Shown here: one piece after another, positions 56,622 to 64,000 of the stretch
Layout of the letters: every line of letters starts with the position of its first letter
Numbering within the stretch: position 1 is the first letter of the stretch
Assembly (NCBI RefSeq): GCF_029626025.1
Contig: NZ_JARUBF010000001.1
Location: 2,356,001 to 2,420,000, forward strand
Origin: Solwaraspora sp. WMMD406
GTDB lineage: Bacteria > Actinomycetota > Actinomycetes > Mycobacteriales > Micromonosporaceae
Reading direction: 5' to 3'
Length of the DNA: 64,000 bases
Notes under the pieces: model-generated
Databases searched by the model: none
What the model saw: only the letters and a program-made list of their open reading frames with translations
Told to the model about the DNA's origin: nothing
Translations under genes and position numbers: made by a program

Positions 56622-57920
56622 ATGTCGACCAGGAAGAGATGGCACGTCGTCGCCGCTGTGGCGGTCCTGCTGGTGGCGGGCGCCCCGGCGATGGTCGCGA
56701 GCGCCGGCCCTTCGGACACCGTCCAGCGTGGCAACACGACATGGGCGGCCAGCTGGGCTACCGCGGTCACCCGAGGCAACGCGACCGGCCTGACCAACAC
56801 CGGCCTCAACGACCAGAGTGTACGAATGGTCGTGCGCACCACCGTCGGCGGACACGCGCTCCGGGTGCGGCTCAGCAACATGTACGGTGAGCAGGCAGTT
56901 CTGGTCGGGCGCGCGACCATCGCCCGACCGAACACCACCACCCCCGACGATCTGTCCGACATCGATCCGGCGACGCTACGGGAGCTGACCTTCGGCGGCG
57001 CGGCCTCGGCGACCATGAACCGGGGCGCCGAACTGCTCAGCGACCCGCTCGACTTCCCGGTCGGCGACCAGTCCGACCTGGTCCTGACACTGCACTTCCC
57101 GGTCCTGACCGGCCCGGTGACCTTCCACGGCACGTCCCGGCAGACCAGCTACATCGGTGCCGACGACCTCACCTCGGCCGCTGACGGCGCCGGGTTCACG
57201 ATCCGCCCGAACTGCTGCTGGTTCTTCCTGTCCGGGATCGACGTGCAGCGTCGGCACAGCCCCGGCTCGGTGGTGGTCTTCGGCGACTCGATCGCCGACG
57301 GCAACGGCAGCACCCTCAACGCCAACAAGCGCTGGCCGGACCTGCTCGCCGACCGGCTCATCGCCGCTCGGCCCGACGTACGCACCCCGGGCGTGCTCAA
57401 CGCCAGCCTGGCCGGCAACCGCCTCAATCACGAAGGCCCGGAGCCGGGCGCCGGTGGCTTCCCCGGGTACCACGAACTCGGCCCGAACGCTGTGGCGCGA
57501 CTCGACGAGGACGTGTTCTCCCAGACCGACGCGCGCACGGTGATCACCCACCTGGGCATCAACGACATCTGGATGTCGGATGCCTCCGCCGACGCGATCA
57601 TCTCGTCGCTGCGGCAGATCAACCAGCAGGTGCAGGCGCGCGGCCTGCGCAGCCTGGTGGCGACTCTCACCCCGTACGAGGGGCACGGCAATCCGGGGGT
57701 GTGGACGCCGGAGAAGGAGGCCACCCGGCAGGCGGTCAACGCCTACCTGCGCGGCAGCGCCGAGTTCGACGGGCTGCTCGACTTCGACGCCGTGCTGCGC
57801 GACCCGACACAGCCCAGCCAGCTGCTGCCCGCCTACGACTCGGGTGACCACATCCACCCGAACGACGCGGGCAACCAGGCGATGGCGGACGCCGTACCGC
57901 TGTGGCTGCTCCGTCTGTGA
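56622..57920 (+). CDS. Secreted GDSL/SGNH esterase
   Basis: The 432-residue protein has a Sec signal peptide (VVAAVAVLLVAGAPAMVASAG), so it works outside the cell. The N-terminal 170 residues form a beta-rich domain; the hydrolase domain contains VVVFGDSIADGNGS (nucleophile Ser), GIND (Asn) and DHIHPNDAGN (Asp and His). Relatives are secreted esterases, and a role in the cluster is not certain; it may modify or activate an exported product. ATG at 56622 follows GGAGG. A strong terminator follows the stop. Confidence 0.88.
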   Translation: MSTRKRWHVVAAVAVLLVAGAPAMVASAGPSDTVQRGNTTWAASWATAVTRGNATGLTNTGLNDQSVRMVVRTTVGGHALRVRLSNMYGEQAVLVGRATIARPNTTTPDDLSDIDPATLRELTFGGAASATMNRGAELLSDPLDFPVGDQSDLVLTLHFPVLTGPVTFHGTSRQTSYIGADDLTSAADGAGFTIRPNCCWFFLSGIDVQRRHSPGSVVVFGDSIADGNGSTLNANKRWPDLLADRLIAARPDVRTPGVLNASLAGNRLNHEGPEPGAGGFPGYHELGPNAVARLDEDVFSQTDARTVITHLGINDIWMSDASADAIISSLRQINQQVQARGLRSLVATLTPYEGHGNPGVWTPEKEATRQAVNAYLRGSAEFDGLLDFDAVLRDPTQPSQLLPAYDSGDHIHPNDAGNQAMADAVPLWLLRL

Positions 57921-57926
57921 CATCAC

Positions 57927-57962
57927 GGTGCGGGCGGCGGGGTGATCCCCGTCGCCCGCACC
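57927..57962 (+). terminator. Strong intrinsic terminator after the GDSL gene
   Basis: A 16-bp inverted repeat with one G-T pair (GGTGCGGGCGGCGGGG / CCCCGTCGCCCGCACC) and a TGAT loop, followed by TTT. It separates the GDSL gene from the hydrolase-Hmo-HpgT group. Confidence 0.85.
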
Positions 57963-57986
57963 TTTCGATCCATGGGGGACCCGACG

Positions 57987-58064
57987 ATGACTGACGCCGT
58001 ACAGGTGCTGGTGGACCGCACGGCCGGACGGGAGCGCGTGACGTGGGCGAACATCCGCAGGTAG
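57987..58064 (+). CDS. Possible short leader peptide before the hydrolase
   Basis: A 25-codon frame starts with ATG behind GGGGGA at 57974-57979 and overlaps the start of the alpha/beta hydrolase (58043), which has its own GGGAG site. The peptide (MTDAVQVLVDRTAGRERV...) has no known match. It could be a leader, or chance; the ribosome site is the only support. Confidence 0.3.
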   Translation: MTDAVQVLVDRTAGRERVTWANIRR

Positions 58065-59008
58065 CGGCCTACCGGGCGGCCCGTGCGGCGGCCGGTACAC
58101 CACCGTTGTACACCCAGACCCTGGCGCAGGCCCGAGCCGCCGACCTCGCCGCGATCCGCGCCGGCGGCGGCGCGGTCGAACAGGTGCACGAGGTACGCGA
58201 CACGCACGTCCCCGGTCCCGGTGGTGACCTGTTGCTGCGGATCCACCGTCCGGCGAGCTCCGGACCGCTGCCCACGCTGGTCTACCTCTTCGGCGGCGGC
58301 TGGACGTTGGGCAGCGTGGACACCGCCGACGGGATCTGCCGCCGGCTCGCCAACGCCGTACCCTGCCAGGTCGTCACGGTCGGCTACCGGCTCGCCCCGG
58401 AACACCCTTTCCCGGCGGCGGTACACGACTGTCACGCCGCCGTGCGGTGGATCGCGCAGCACCCGGTAGAGTTCGGCACCGACCCGGAGCGGATCGCGGT
58501 GGGCGGGGACAGCGCCGGTGGCAACCTCGCCGCCGCGGTCACCCTCCTGGCCAGGGAGACCGGCGGCCCCCGGATCGCCGCGCAGGTGCTGGTCTACCCG
58601 AACACCGACCAGACCACCGACCCGGTCGGCGACGACGACCCGACGCTGTTCAACCGCCGGTCGGTCGCCTGGTATCGCGGCCACTACCTCGTTGACCCGG
58701 CAGACGCCTACGACCCGCTCGCCTCGCCGTTGCTCGCCGCCCACCTGGGCGGTCTCCCCCCGGCGTTGGTGGTCACGGCCGAGCGCGACCCGCTGCGCGA
58801 GGAGGGGGAGCGGTACGCCCACCGGCTGCGGGAGGCCGGCGTACCCACCACCCTCAGCCGGTACGCCGGCATGATCCACGGATTCTTCGCCATGCCCGCG
58901 TCGTTCGACGACGGCCGGCGGGCACAGGACGAGGTCGCCGCCTTTCTCCGCGACCGATTCGGCTCGCCACCCGTACCGCCGTCCGGCGCAAGGCACGTCG
59001 ATGGCTGA
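58043..59008 (+). CDS. Alpha/beta hydrolase, HSL family with altered oxyanion motif
   Basis: A 321-residue hormone-sensitive-lipase-type esterase with nucleophile Ser157 in GGDSAGGN, Asp in TAERDPLREEG and His in GMIHGFF. The usual HGGGW motif of the oxyanion hole reads FGGGW (Phe83 for His). GTG at 58043 has GGGAG about 8 bases upstream. It overlaps the next gene (ATGGCTGA) by eight bases, so it is made with the arylglycine enzymes and may hydrolyse an ester or thioester intermediate, as PglD does for phenylglyoxylate in pristinamycin; this comparison is inference. Confidence 0.85.
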   Translation: MGEHPQVAAYRAARAAAGTPPLYTQTLAQARAADLAAIRAGGGAVEQVHEVRDTHVPGPGGDLLLRIHRPASSGPLPTLVYLFGGGWTLGSVDTADGICRRLANAVPCQVVTVGYRLAPEHPFPAAVHDCHAAVRWIAQHPVEFGTDPERIAVGGDSAGGNLAAAVTLLARETGGPRIAAQVLVYPNTDQTTDPVGDDDPTLFNRRSVAWYRGHYLVDPADAYDPLASPLLAAHLGGLPPALVVTAERDPLREEGERYAHRLREAGVPTTLSRYAGMIHGFFAMPASFDDGRRAQDEVAAFLRDRFGSPPVPPSGARHVDG

Positions 59009-60128
59009 GACCGCGTCGCCGGAGGCACCCCGGCACGTGGCGGACCTGCCCGCGCCGGCCAGCCTGGCTGACTTCGCCCGCCTCGCCCAGGCCGTACTTC
59101 CGGCCGAGGTGTGGGACTTCGTCGACGGGGGCAGCGGGGCGGAGACCACCCTCGCGGCGAATCGCCGCGCGTTGGACCGGGTGGCCGTGCTACCCCGGGT
59201 GCTGCGCGGGGTCCACACCCCGAGTACGGGTGCGTGGCTGCTCGGTGCCACCCAGGCCCTGCCGGTGGCGGTCGCTCCGATGGCGTACCAGCGGCTGCTG
59301 GACCCCGACGGAGAGCTGGCGCTCGCGGCGGCGTCGGGCGCGGCCGGCGTGCCCTACATGGCCAGTACGCTGAGTAGTGAGCCGATCGAGCGGATCGCCG
59401 CTGCCGGTGGGGCGGTGTGGTTCCAGATCTACTGGCTGCGTGACCGTGGCCTCGTCGCCGACCTGCTGGACCGCGCGCACGCCGCCGGGTGCACCGCGTT
59501 GGCCGTCACGGTTGACGTGCCGATCCTCGGCCGGCGGCTTCGGGACGTCCGCAACGCGTTCGCCATCCCACCGCACGTGGTCGCGGCGAACCTGCCTACC
59601 GGCCGGGACAACCTCGCGCACGCCGCCACGCCCGGCGTCTCCGCCGTCGCCGCGCACACGGGAGCGGTCTTCGCCCCGGCGCTGAGCTGGACGGATCTGG
59701 ATTGGATTCGGGCGCGTACCGCGTTGCCGCTGGTGGTGAAGGGTGTACTCGATCCGCGCGACGCGGCCCTCGCGGCGGACGCCGGCGCGGATGCCGTGAT
59801 CGTCTCCAACCATGGTGGACGGCAGCTCGACGGCGCACCGGCCAGCGCGGTCGTGCTCCCCGAGGTGGTCGAGGCGGTGGGGGACCGGTGCGAGGTGCTG
59901 CTGGACAGCGGCATCCGCAGTGGGACGGACGTGCTGCGGGCCCTGGCCCTCGGCGCGCACGGCGTGTTGGTGGGCCGGCCGATGCTGTGGGCCCTGGCCG
60001 CCGGGGGCCGGGCCGGGGCGGAGTCGGCGCTGTCCCTGCTCGCCGGGGAGTTCCGCGACGCCCTGACGCTCGCCGGCTGCGCCGACCCGGCCGCCGCCCG
60101 CGAGCTGCGGACCGTCCGGGCGGACTGA
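59001..60128 (+). CDS. hmo: 4-Hydroxymandelate oxidase, FMN-dependent
   Basis: Oxidises (hydroxy)mandelate to (hydroxy)phenylglyoxylate. The 375-residue FMN enzyme of the alpha-hydroxy acid oxidase family has the catalytic His271 and Arg274 in SNHGGRQLDG, Lys247 in VVKGVLDP and the phosphate-binding stretch LDSGIRSGTDVLRALALGA. The neighbouring HpgT and the distant HmaS fix its role in arylglycine synthesis. It overlaps the hydrolase gene by eight bases and is followed by hpgT after three bases. Confidence 0.93.
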   Translation: MAETASPEAPRHVADLPAPASLADFARLAQAVLPAEVWDFVDGGSGAETTLAANRRALDRVAVLPRVLRGVHTPSTGAWLLGATQALPVAVAPMAYQRLLDPDGELALAAASGAAGVPYMASTLSSEPIERIAAAGGAVWFQIYWLRDRGLVADLLDRAHAAGCTALAVTVDVPILGRRLRDVRNAFAIPPHVVAANLPTGRDNLAHAATPGVSAVAAHTGAVFAPALSWTDLDWIRARTALPLVVKGVLDPRDAALAADAGADAVIVSNHGGRQLDGAPASAVVLPEVVEAVGDRCEVLLDSGIRSGTDVLRALALGAHGVLVGRPMLWALAAGGRAGAESALSLLAGEFRDALTLAGCADPAAARELRTVRAD

Positions 60129-60131
60129 CCG

Positions 60132-61451
60132 GTGACCGCCGACCTGTTCCTGGCCGACCTGCATCCGGCGGTCGACGACCCGGCGTTGAATTCGATGAAT
60201 TTCCTCAACGAGGTGGCCCAGCATTACCCGGACGCGGTGTCGCTGGCCGCTGGTCGCCCGTACGAGGAGTTCTTCGACGTCGCGGATCTGCACCGGTATC
60301 TGGACCGGTTCTGTCGGCACCTCGCCGACGATCTCGGACAGAGCCGGGAACAGATGCACCGGACGCTGTTCCAATACGGGCGCACCAAAGGCATCGTGCA
60401 TCACCTGGTGGCCCGCAACCTCGCCATCGACGAGGGGATCGCCGTCGACGAGGAAGCGGTCGTGGTGACCGTCGGCTGCCAGGAGGCGATGTTCCTGGTC
60501 CTGCGGGCACTGCGGTCCTCGCCTCGGGACGTTCTGCTCGCCGTGGCGCCCACGTACGTGGGGCTCACCGGCGCGGCCCGCCTGCTGGACCTGCCGGTGC
60601 GGCCGGTCGCCAGCGGACCGGCCGGGGTGGACCTGGCGGACCTGCGCGCCCAGGTGCACCGGGCCCGGGCCGAGGGCCTGCGCCCGCGCGCCTGTTACGT
60701 GATGCCGGACTTCGCCAACCCGTCCGGGGTGAGCCTTACCGTCGCTGATCGGCGACGGCTACTCGACCTGGCCGCCGAGGAAGACCTGCTGCTCGTCGAG
60801 GACAACCCGTACGGACTCTTCCCCGCTGGCGACGGCGAGCGTCCACCCACCCTGAAGGCGTTGGACACCGCACGACGGGTGGTCTACCTTGGCTCGTTCG
60901 CCAAGACGGTGCTGCCCGGTGCCCGGGTCGGCTACGTGGTCGCGGACCAGCGGGTGGCCGCGTCGGACGGCACTGTCGGCCTGCTCGCCGACCAGCTCGC
61001 CAAGATCAAGAGCATGGTCACGGTGAACACCTCGGCGCTTGCCCAGGCGGTGGTCGGCGGTGCGCTGCTGGAGCACGGCTGCAGCCTGGTGGAGGCCACG
61101 GCGCGGGAGCGGGCCGGATATGCCCGGAATCTACGCCATCTGGTCGCCGGCCTGGCCCGGCGCTTCGGCTCCGACTCGCCGGTACGGTGGAACGTCCCGG
61201 CCGGCGGCTTCTTCCTGGTGCTCACGGTGCCCTTCGTCGTCGACGACGCCTTGCTGCACCGTTCGGCCCGTGAGTACGGGTTGCTGTGGACGCCGATGGC
61301 GCACTTCTACGACGATCGCGTTCCGGTCGACACGCTACGCCTGTCGATCAGCGCGGTCACGCCGGCCCAGATCGACCTGGGCCTGGACCGACTCGCCGCC
61401 TTGGTCGCCGACGAACTCGCCCGGGGCGGCGCGGGAGCGTCGACGAACTGA
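60132..61451 (+). CDS. hpgT: 4-Hydroxyphenylglycine aminotransferase
   Basis: PLP-dependent fold-type I aminotransferase that makes (4-hydroxy)phenylglycine from the arylglyoxylate, with tyrosine or phenylalanine usually as amino donor. The 439 residues closely follow the HpgT pattern: NFLNEVAQHYPDAVSLAAGR, FQYGRTKGIVHHLVARNLAI, VGCQEAMFLVLRAL, MPDFANPSGVSL and Lys258 in YLGSFAKTVLPGARVGY. It ends the hydrolase-hmo-hpgT group, three bases after hmo. The whole protein is intact. Hydroxy or unsubstituted phenylglycine cannot be told apart from sequence alone. Confidence 0.95.
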   Translation: MTADLFLADLHPAVDDPALNSMNFLNEVAQHYPDAVSLAAGRPYEEFFDVADLHRYLDRFCRHLADDLGQSREQMHRTLFQYGRTKGIVHHLVARNLAIDEGIAVDEEAVVVTVGCQEAMFLVLRALRSSPRDVLLAVAPTYVGLTGAARLLDLPVRPVASGPAGVDLADLRAQVHRARAEGLRPRACYVMPDFANPSGVSLTVADRRRLLDLAAEEDLLLVEDNPYGLFPAGDGERPPTLKALDTARRVVYLGSFAKTVLPGARVGYVVADQRVAASDGTVGLLADQLAKIKSMVTVNTSALAQAVVGGALLEHGCSLVEATARERAGYARNLRHLVAGLARRFGSDSPVRWNVPAGGFFLVLTVPFVVDDALLHRSAREYGLLWTPMAHFYDDRVPVDTLRLSISAVTPAQIDLGLDRLAALVADELARGGAGASTN

Positions 61452-61512
61452 GCCGAGGTGATCTCGGATCGGGGGATGCCGCATCTATCGCTCTGCCGAC
61501 ATCTGTGCCAGG

Positions 61513-61524
61513 ATTGGATCCAAT
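61513..61524. promoter_or_regulatory. Perfect 12-bp palindrome in the Rieske promoter region
   Basis: ATTGGATCCAAT is fully self-complementary and lies about 70 bases upstream of the Rieske gene. TTGnnnnCAA palindromes of this kind are common operators of GntR/FCD regulators; no such regulator gene is adjacent. Confidence 0.45.
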
Positions 61525-61590
61525 GCAAGCTGGATCGGATGCCTGGCGGGCTGATCGGTGGTCAGCCTCCGTGATCAGGGAAGGGGTGCC

Positions 61591-62928
61591 ATGCTGCGCC
61601 GCGAGGAGAACGAGCGGATCACCCGCTCCGGGCCGGGCACCCCACTCGGCCGGCTGATGCGGGCGTACTGGCAGCCGGCCGCCTTGGTCTCGGAGCTGGA
61701 CCCACAGCGGCAGGTCAAGCCGGTCCGGCTGCTCGGCGAGGACCTGGTGTTGTTCACACGCGCCGACGGCGGCTGGGCCCTGGTCAGCCGGTTCTGCGCC
61801 CACCGGGGCGTCGACCTGGCGTACGGCCGGCACGAGGACGGCGGGCTTCGCTGCCTCTACCACGGCTGGCTGTACGGCCCGGACGGGCGCTGCCTGGAGC
61901 AGCCGGCGGAGCCGGCGCACAGCACCTTCGCCAGCAAGGTCCGCATCCCCAGCTACCCGTGCGTCGAGCGCAACGGCGTCGTCTTCGCCTACCTCGGCGA
62001 GGGCGACCCGCCGCCGCTGCCGCACTACGACTGCTTCCAGGCCCCCGACGAATACACCTTCGCCTTCAAAGGACTGTGGGAGTGCAACTGGCTGCAGGGC
62101 GTCGAGGGCGGCATCGACCCCAGCCACGTCTCCTTCCTGCACCGGTTCATCGACTCGGACCCCCGGGACGTCTACGGGCAGCAGTTCAGCGAGGAGGTCG
62201 CCGGCACCGGGCAGAAGCTGTCCAAACTGGTCGGCGACGCCTACCGGCCGGACATCGAGGTCGAACAGGCCGAACACGGCCTGCGGGTGTACGCGTTGCG
62301 GCAGCTCACTGACGAGATCCGGCACGTACGCATCACGAACCTGGTCTTCCCCAACGCGTTCGTGGTGCCCTTCGGCAACAGCAAGGTCTTCTGCCAGTGG
62401 CACGTGCCGATCGACGATTACCACCACTACTGGTACATGATCTTCTACGACTTCGCCGAGCCGACCGACAAGGAGGCGCTGCTCGCCCAGCGGCTCGCCG
62501 AGGTCTCCCTGCCCGACTACCGGCCGCTACGCAACCGGGCCAACAACTGGGGCTTCGACCCGGCCGAACAGCGCGACCTGACCTACACCGGGATGGGTCT
62601 GGACATCAACGTCCACGACCAGTGGGCGGTGGAGAGCATGGGCCCGATCCAGGACCGGACCGTCGAGCGGCTCGGCGTCTCCGACCGGGCGGTCACCGCC
62701 AACCGCCGGCTGCTGCTGCGCGCGATCGACGCCGTCGAAGCCGGCAACCCGCTGCCGGCCCGCCCCGCCGACGACACCGCCGCCGCCGCGCTGACCGGCC
62801 CGCTCGCCGTCGACACCATCGCCCCGACCGACGGCTGGGAACAGACCTGGCGCGACCGGGAGGCGCAGCGCCGGGCCGACTCCCCGTGGGCCGCCACCGC
62901 GGCGCGGTCGGCGGTCGCCGATGCGTAG
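61591..62928 (+). CDS. Rieske non-heme iron oxygenase, ring-hydroxylating type
   Basis: A 445-residue alpha-subunit-like oxygenase. The Rieske cluster ligands are Cys69 and His71 (FCAHRG) and Cys88 and His91 (CLYHGW); the mononuclear iron site includes His179 and His184 in GGIDPSHVSFLHR. It resembles phthalate-dioxygenase-like enzymes that work with a separate reductase; none is encoded in the window. Its last 8 bases overlap the glutamine-synthetase-like gene, so the two proteins probably act together, as in amine or amide catabolism. An aromatic substrate is likely. Confidence 0.9.
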   Translation: MLRREENERITRSGPGTPLGRLMRAYWQPAALVSELDPQRQVKPVRLLGEDLVLFTRADGGWALVSRFCAHRGVDLAYGRHEDGGLRCLYHGWLYGPDGRCLEQPAEPAHSTFASKVRIPSYPCVERNGVVFAYLGEGDPPPLPHYDCFQAPDEYTFAFKGLWECNWLQGVEGGIDPSHVSFLHRFIDSDPRDVYGQQFSEEVAGTGQKLSKLVGDAYRPDIEVEQAEHGLRVYALRQLTDEIRHVRITNLVFPNAFVVPFGNSKVFCQWHVPIDDYHHYWYMIFYDFAEPTDKEALLAQRLAEVSLPDYRPLRNRANNWGFDPAEQRDLTYTGMGLDINVHDQWAVESMGPIQDRTVERLGVSDRAVTANRRLLLRAIDAVEAGNPLPARPADDTAAAALTGPLAVDTIAPTDGWEQTWRDREAQRRADSPWAATAARSAVADA

Positions 62929-64000
62929 CGTCGACGAACGCGCCGTCGCCGACGGCGGCGACGGTCACCGGGCGCTACCGATGCTCGCCGCCGACCGGGG
63001 TGGCTTCATCGACCGCCACCAGCTGTGGACCGACGCCCAGTACGCCGCCGCCGGCCAACTACGCCGCGTCGTCGACGAACTCGGCATCGAGCTGATCCGG
63101 TTCTCCTTCGCCGACCAGCACGGCGTGCTGCGCGGCAAGACGCTGACCCGTACGGCCGCCAGCGCCGCGCTGCGGTCGGGGGTGACCGCCCCGTCGTCGC
63201 TGCTGCTCAAGGACCCGTCCGGGGCGTCGGTGTTCCCGGTCTTCGCCGCCGACCCGCAGGTTCCGGTGACCGGGTTCGCCGGAGCCGGCGACATCGTGCT
63301 GGTGCCGGACCCGACCACGTTCCGGGTGTTGCCGTGGGCGCAGCGGACCGGCTGGGTGCTGTGCGACCTGCGGCTACCCGACGGCTCGTCGGTGCCGTTC
63401 TGCAGCCGGAGCCTGCTGCGCGGCCAACTCGACCGGCTCGCCGCCGCCGGATACCGGATGACCGTCGGCGTCGAGCTGGAGTTCCACGTCTTCGCCGCCG
63501 ACGGTCCCGCCGACGGCGGCCTCGACGCCGACCAGGTGGGCCGCCCCACCGCGCCCGGCCGGCCCAGCGGCACCCGACCGCTGAGCCGGGGCGCGCAGCT
63601 GCTGCACGAGGACGGCCTGGACCGCGCCGACGAGATCGTCCAGCTGCTGCACCACGGCCTGACCCGGCTCGACCTGCCGCTGCGCAGCCTCGAACTGGAG
63701 TTCGGGCCGAGCCAGTTCGAGATCACCATGAGCGCCGGGGACGCGGCGGACGCCGCCGACCAGGTGCTGCTGGCCCGCTCGGCGATCCGGCAGATCTGTC
63801 GGCGGCACGGCTACCACGCCACCTTCATGTCCCGGCCGGCCGGAGCCGAGACCGCCTCCACCGGCTGGCACCTGCACCAGTCGCTGCGCGCGGTCGACTC
63901 CGGCGCGGCGGTCTTCGACCCGACCGCGCCCGGCGAGGCGCTCTCCCCGCTGGCCGGGCATTACCTGGCCGGACTGCTGGAACACGCCGGGGCGGCGGCC
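62921..64000 (+). CDS. Glutamine-synthetase-like enzyme, 3' end beyond window
   Basis: The frame starts with ATG at 62921, overlaps the Rieske gene by eight bases and runs to the window end without a stop (360 codons seen). It contains the glutamine synthetase-type beta-grasp part (IELIRFSFADQHGVLRGKTL), the Glu-rich VGVELEFHVF motif and LELEFGPSQFEI, and a HLHQSL metal/ATP site. In aniline and similar catabolic pathways a GS-like protein first forms a gamma-glutamyl amide that a Rieske dioxygenase then oxidises, so this pair may use an amine or aromatic amide. GlnA-like primary function is unlikely. Confidence 0.85.
   Translation, partial: MRSVDERAVADGGDGHRALPMLAADRGGFIDRHQLWTDAQYAAAGQLRRVVDELGIELIRFSFADQHGVLRGKTLTRTAASAALRSGVTAPSSLLLKDPSGASVFPVFAADPQVPVTGFAGAGDIVLVPDPTTFRVLPWAQRTGWVLCDLRLPDGSSVPFCSRSLLRGQLDRLAAAGYRMTVGVELEFHVFAADGPADGGLDADQVGRPTAPGRPSGTRPLSRGAQLLHEDGLDRADEIVQLLHHGLTRLDLPLRSLELEFGPSQFEITMSAGDAADAADQVLLARSAIRQICRRHGYHATFMSRPAGAETASTGWHLHQSLRAVDSGAAVFDPTAPGEALSPLAGHYLAGLLEHAGAAA

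Overview
The window is very GC-rich, densely coded actinobacterial chromosome. A mycothiol-dependent nitroreductase-type protein, an Eis-like acetyltransferase, an actinobacterial-type RpiB, XRE/DUF397 pairs and GTG starts behind GGAGG sites suggest a filamentous actinomycete, plausibly Micromonosporaceae. This is inferred from gene content only; no rRNA or tRNA gene was recognised.

Layout. 1-2.1 kb: an XRE regulator cut by the left edge, small proteins, and remains of a GntR/Phd locus. 2.2-23.2 kb: mostly housekeeping and conserved hypothetical genes (aminopeptidase N, nitroreductase, DUF1015, RpiB, Eis-like GNAT, PAP2 phosphatase, lipoprotein, cobalamin-dependent methionine synthase behind a probable SAH riboswitch, BNR-repeat protein with a ThiS/MoaD-like partner, MFS exporter, SDR). 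Several genes here are followed by short tandem repeats that copy their own stop codon. 23.3-31.4 kb: an arginase-family enzyme, then a minus-strand operon GntR-ABC ATPase-two permeases-BMP binding lipoprotein-allophanate hydrolase, which looks like uptake and nitrogen recovery from a urea-derived or heterocyclic solute. 31.5-39.5 kb: an accessory stretch with a methyltransferase, a cupin regulator, a DUF433/DUF5615 toxin-antitoxin pair, a MocR regulator facing a DMT transporter, a CopG-like protein, and several genes broken by single-base shifts.

40.1-61.5 kb is a biosynthetic gene cluster. It holds the three diagnostic enzymes of 4-hydroxyphenylglycine (or phenylglycine) synthesis: HmaS, an FMN hydroxymandelate oxidase and HpgT. 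They are interleaved with free-standing type II-like assembly parts: three acyl/aryl adenylating enzymes, two small carrier proteins, two ketosynthases (one with an altered catalytic His), a small ketosynthase-like protein and an Sfp-type phosphopantetheinyl transferase. It also holds a PhyH-type dioxygenase, a TPP-dependent E1 alpha/beta pair without E2 or E3, a putative ATP-grasp ligase, hydrolases and an exporter. No NRPS condensation module, acyltransferase, ketoreductase or pathway regulator is visible. The likely logic is that HmaS, Hmo and HpgT supply an arylglyoxylate and/or arylglycine, the adenylating enzymes load acids onto the ACPs, the ketosynthases extend or condense them, the ATP-grasp enzyme may form an amide, and the MFS protein exports the product. 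The product cannot be named from sequence.

61.6 kb to the right edge starts what is probably a separate catabolic operon, a Rieske oxygenase coupled to a glutamine-synthetase-like enzyme cut by the window end, with a perfect 12-bp palindrome in its promoter region.
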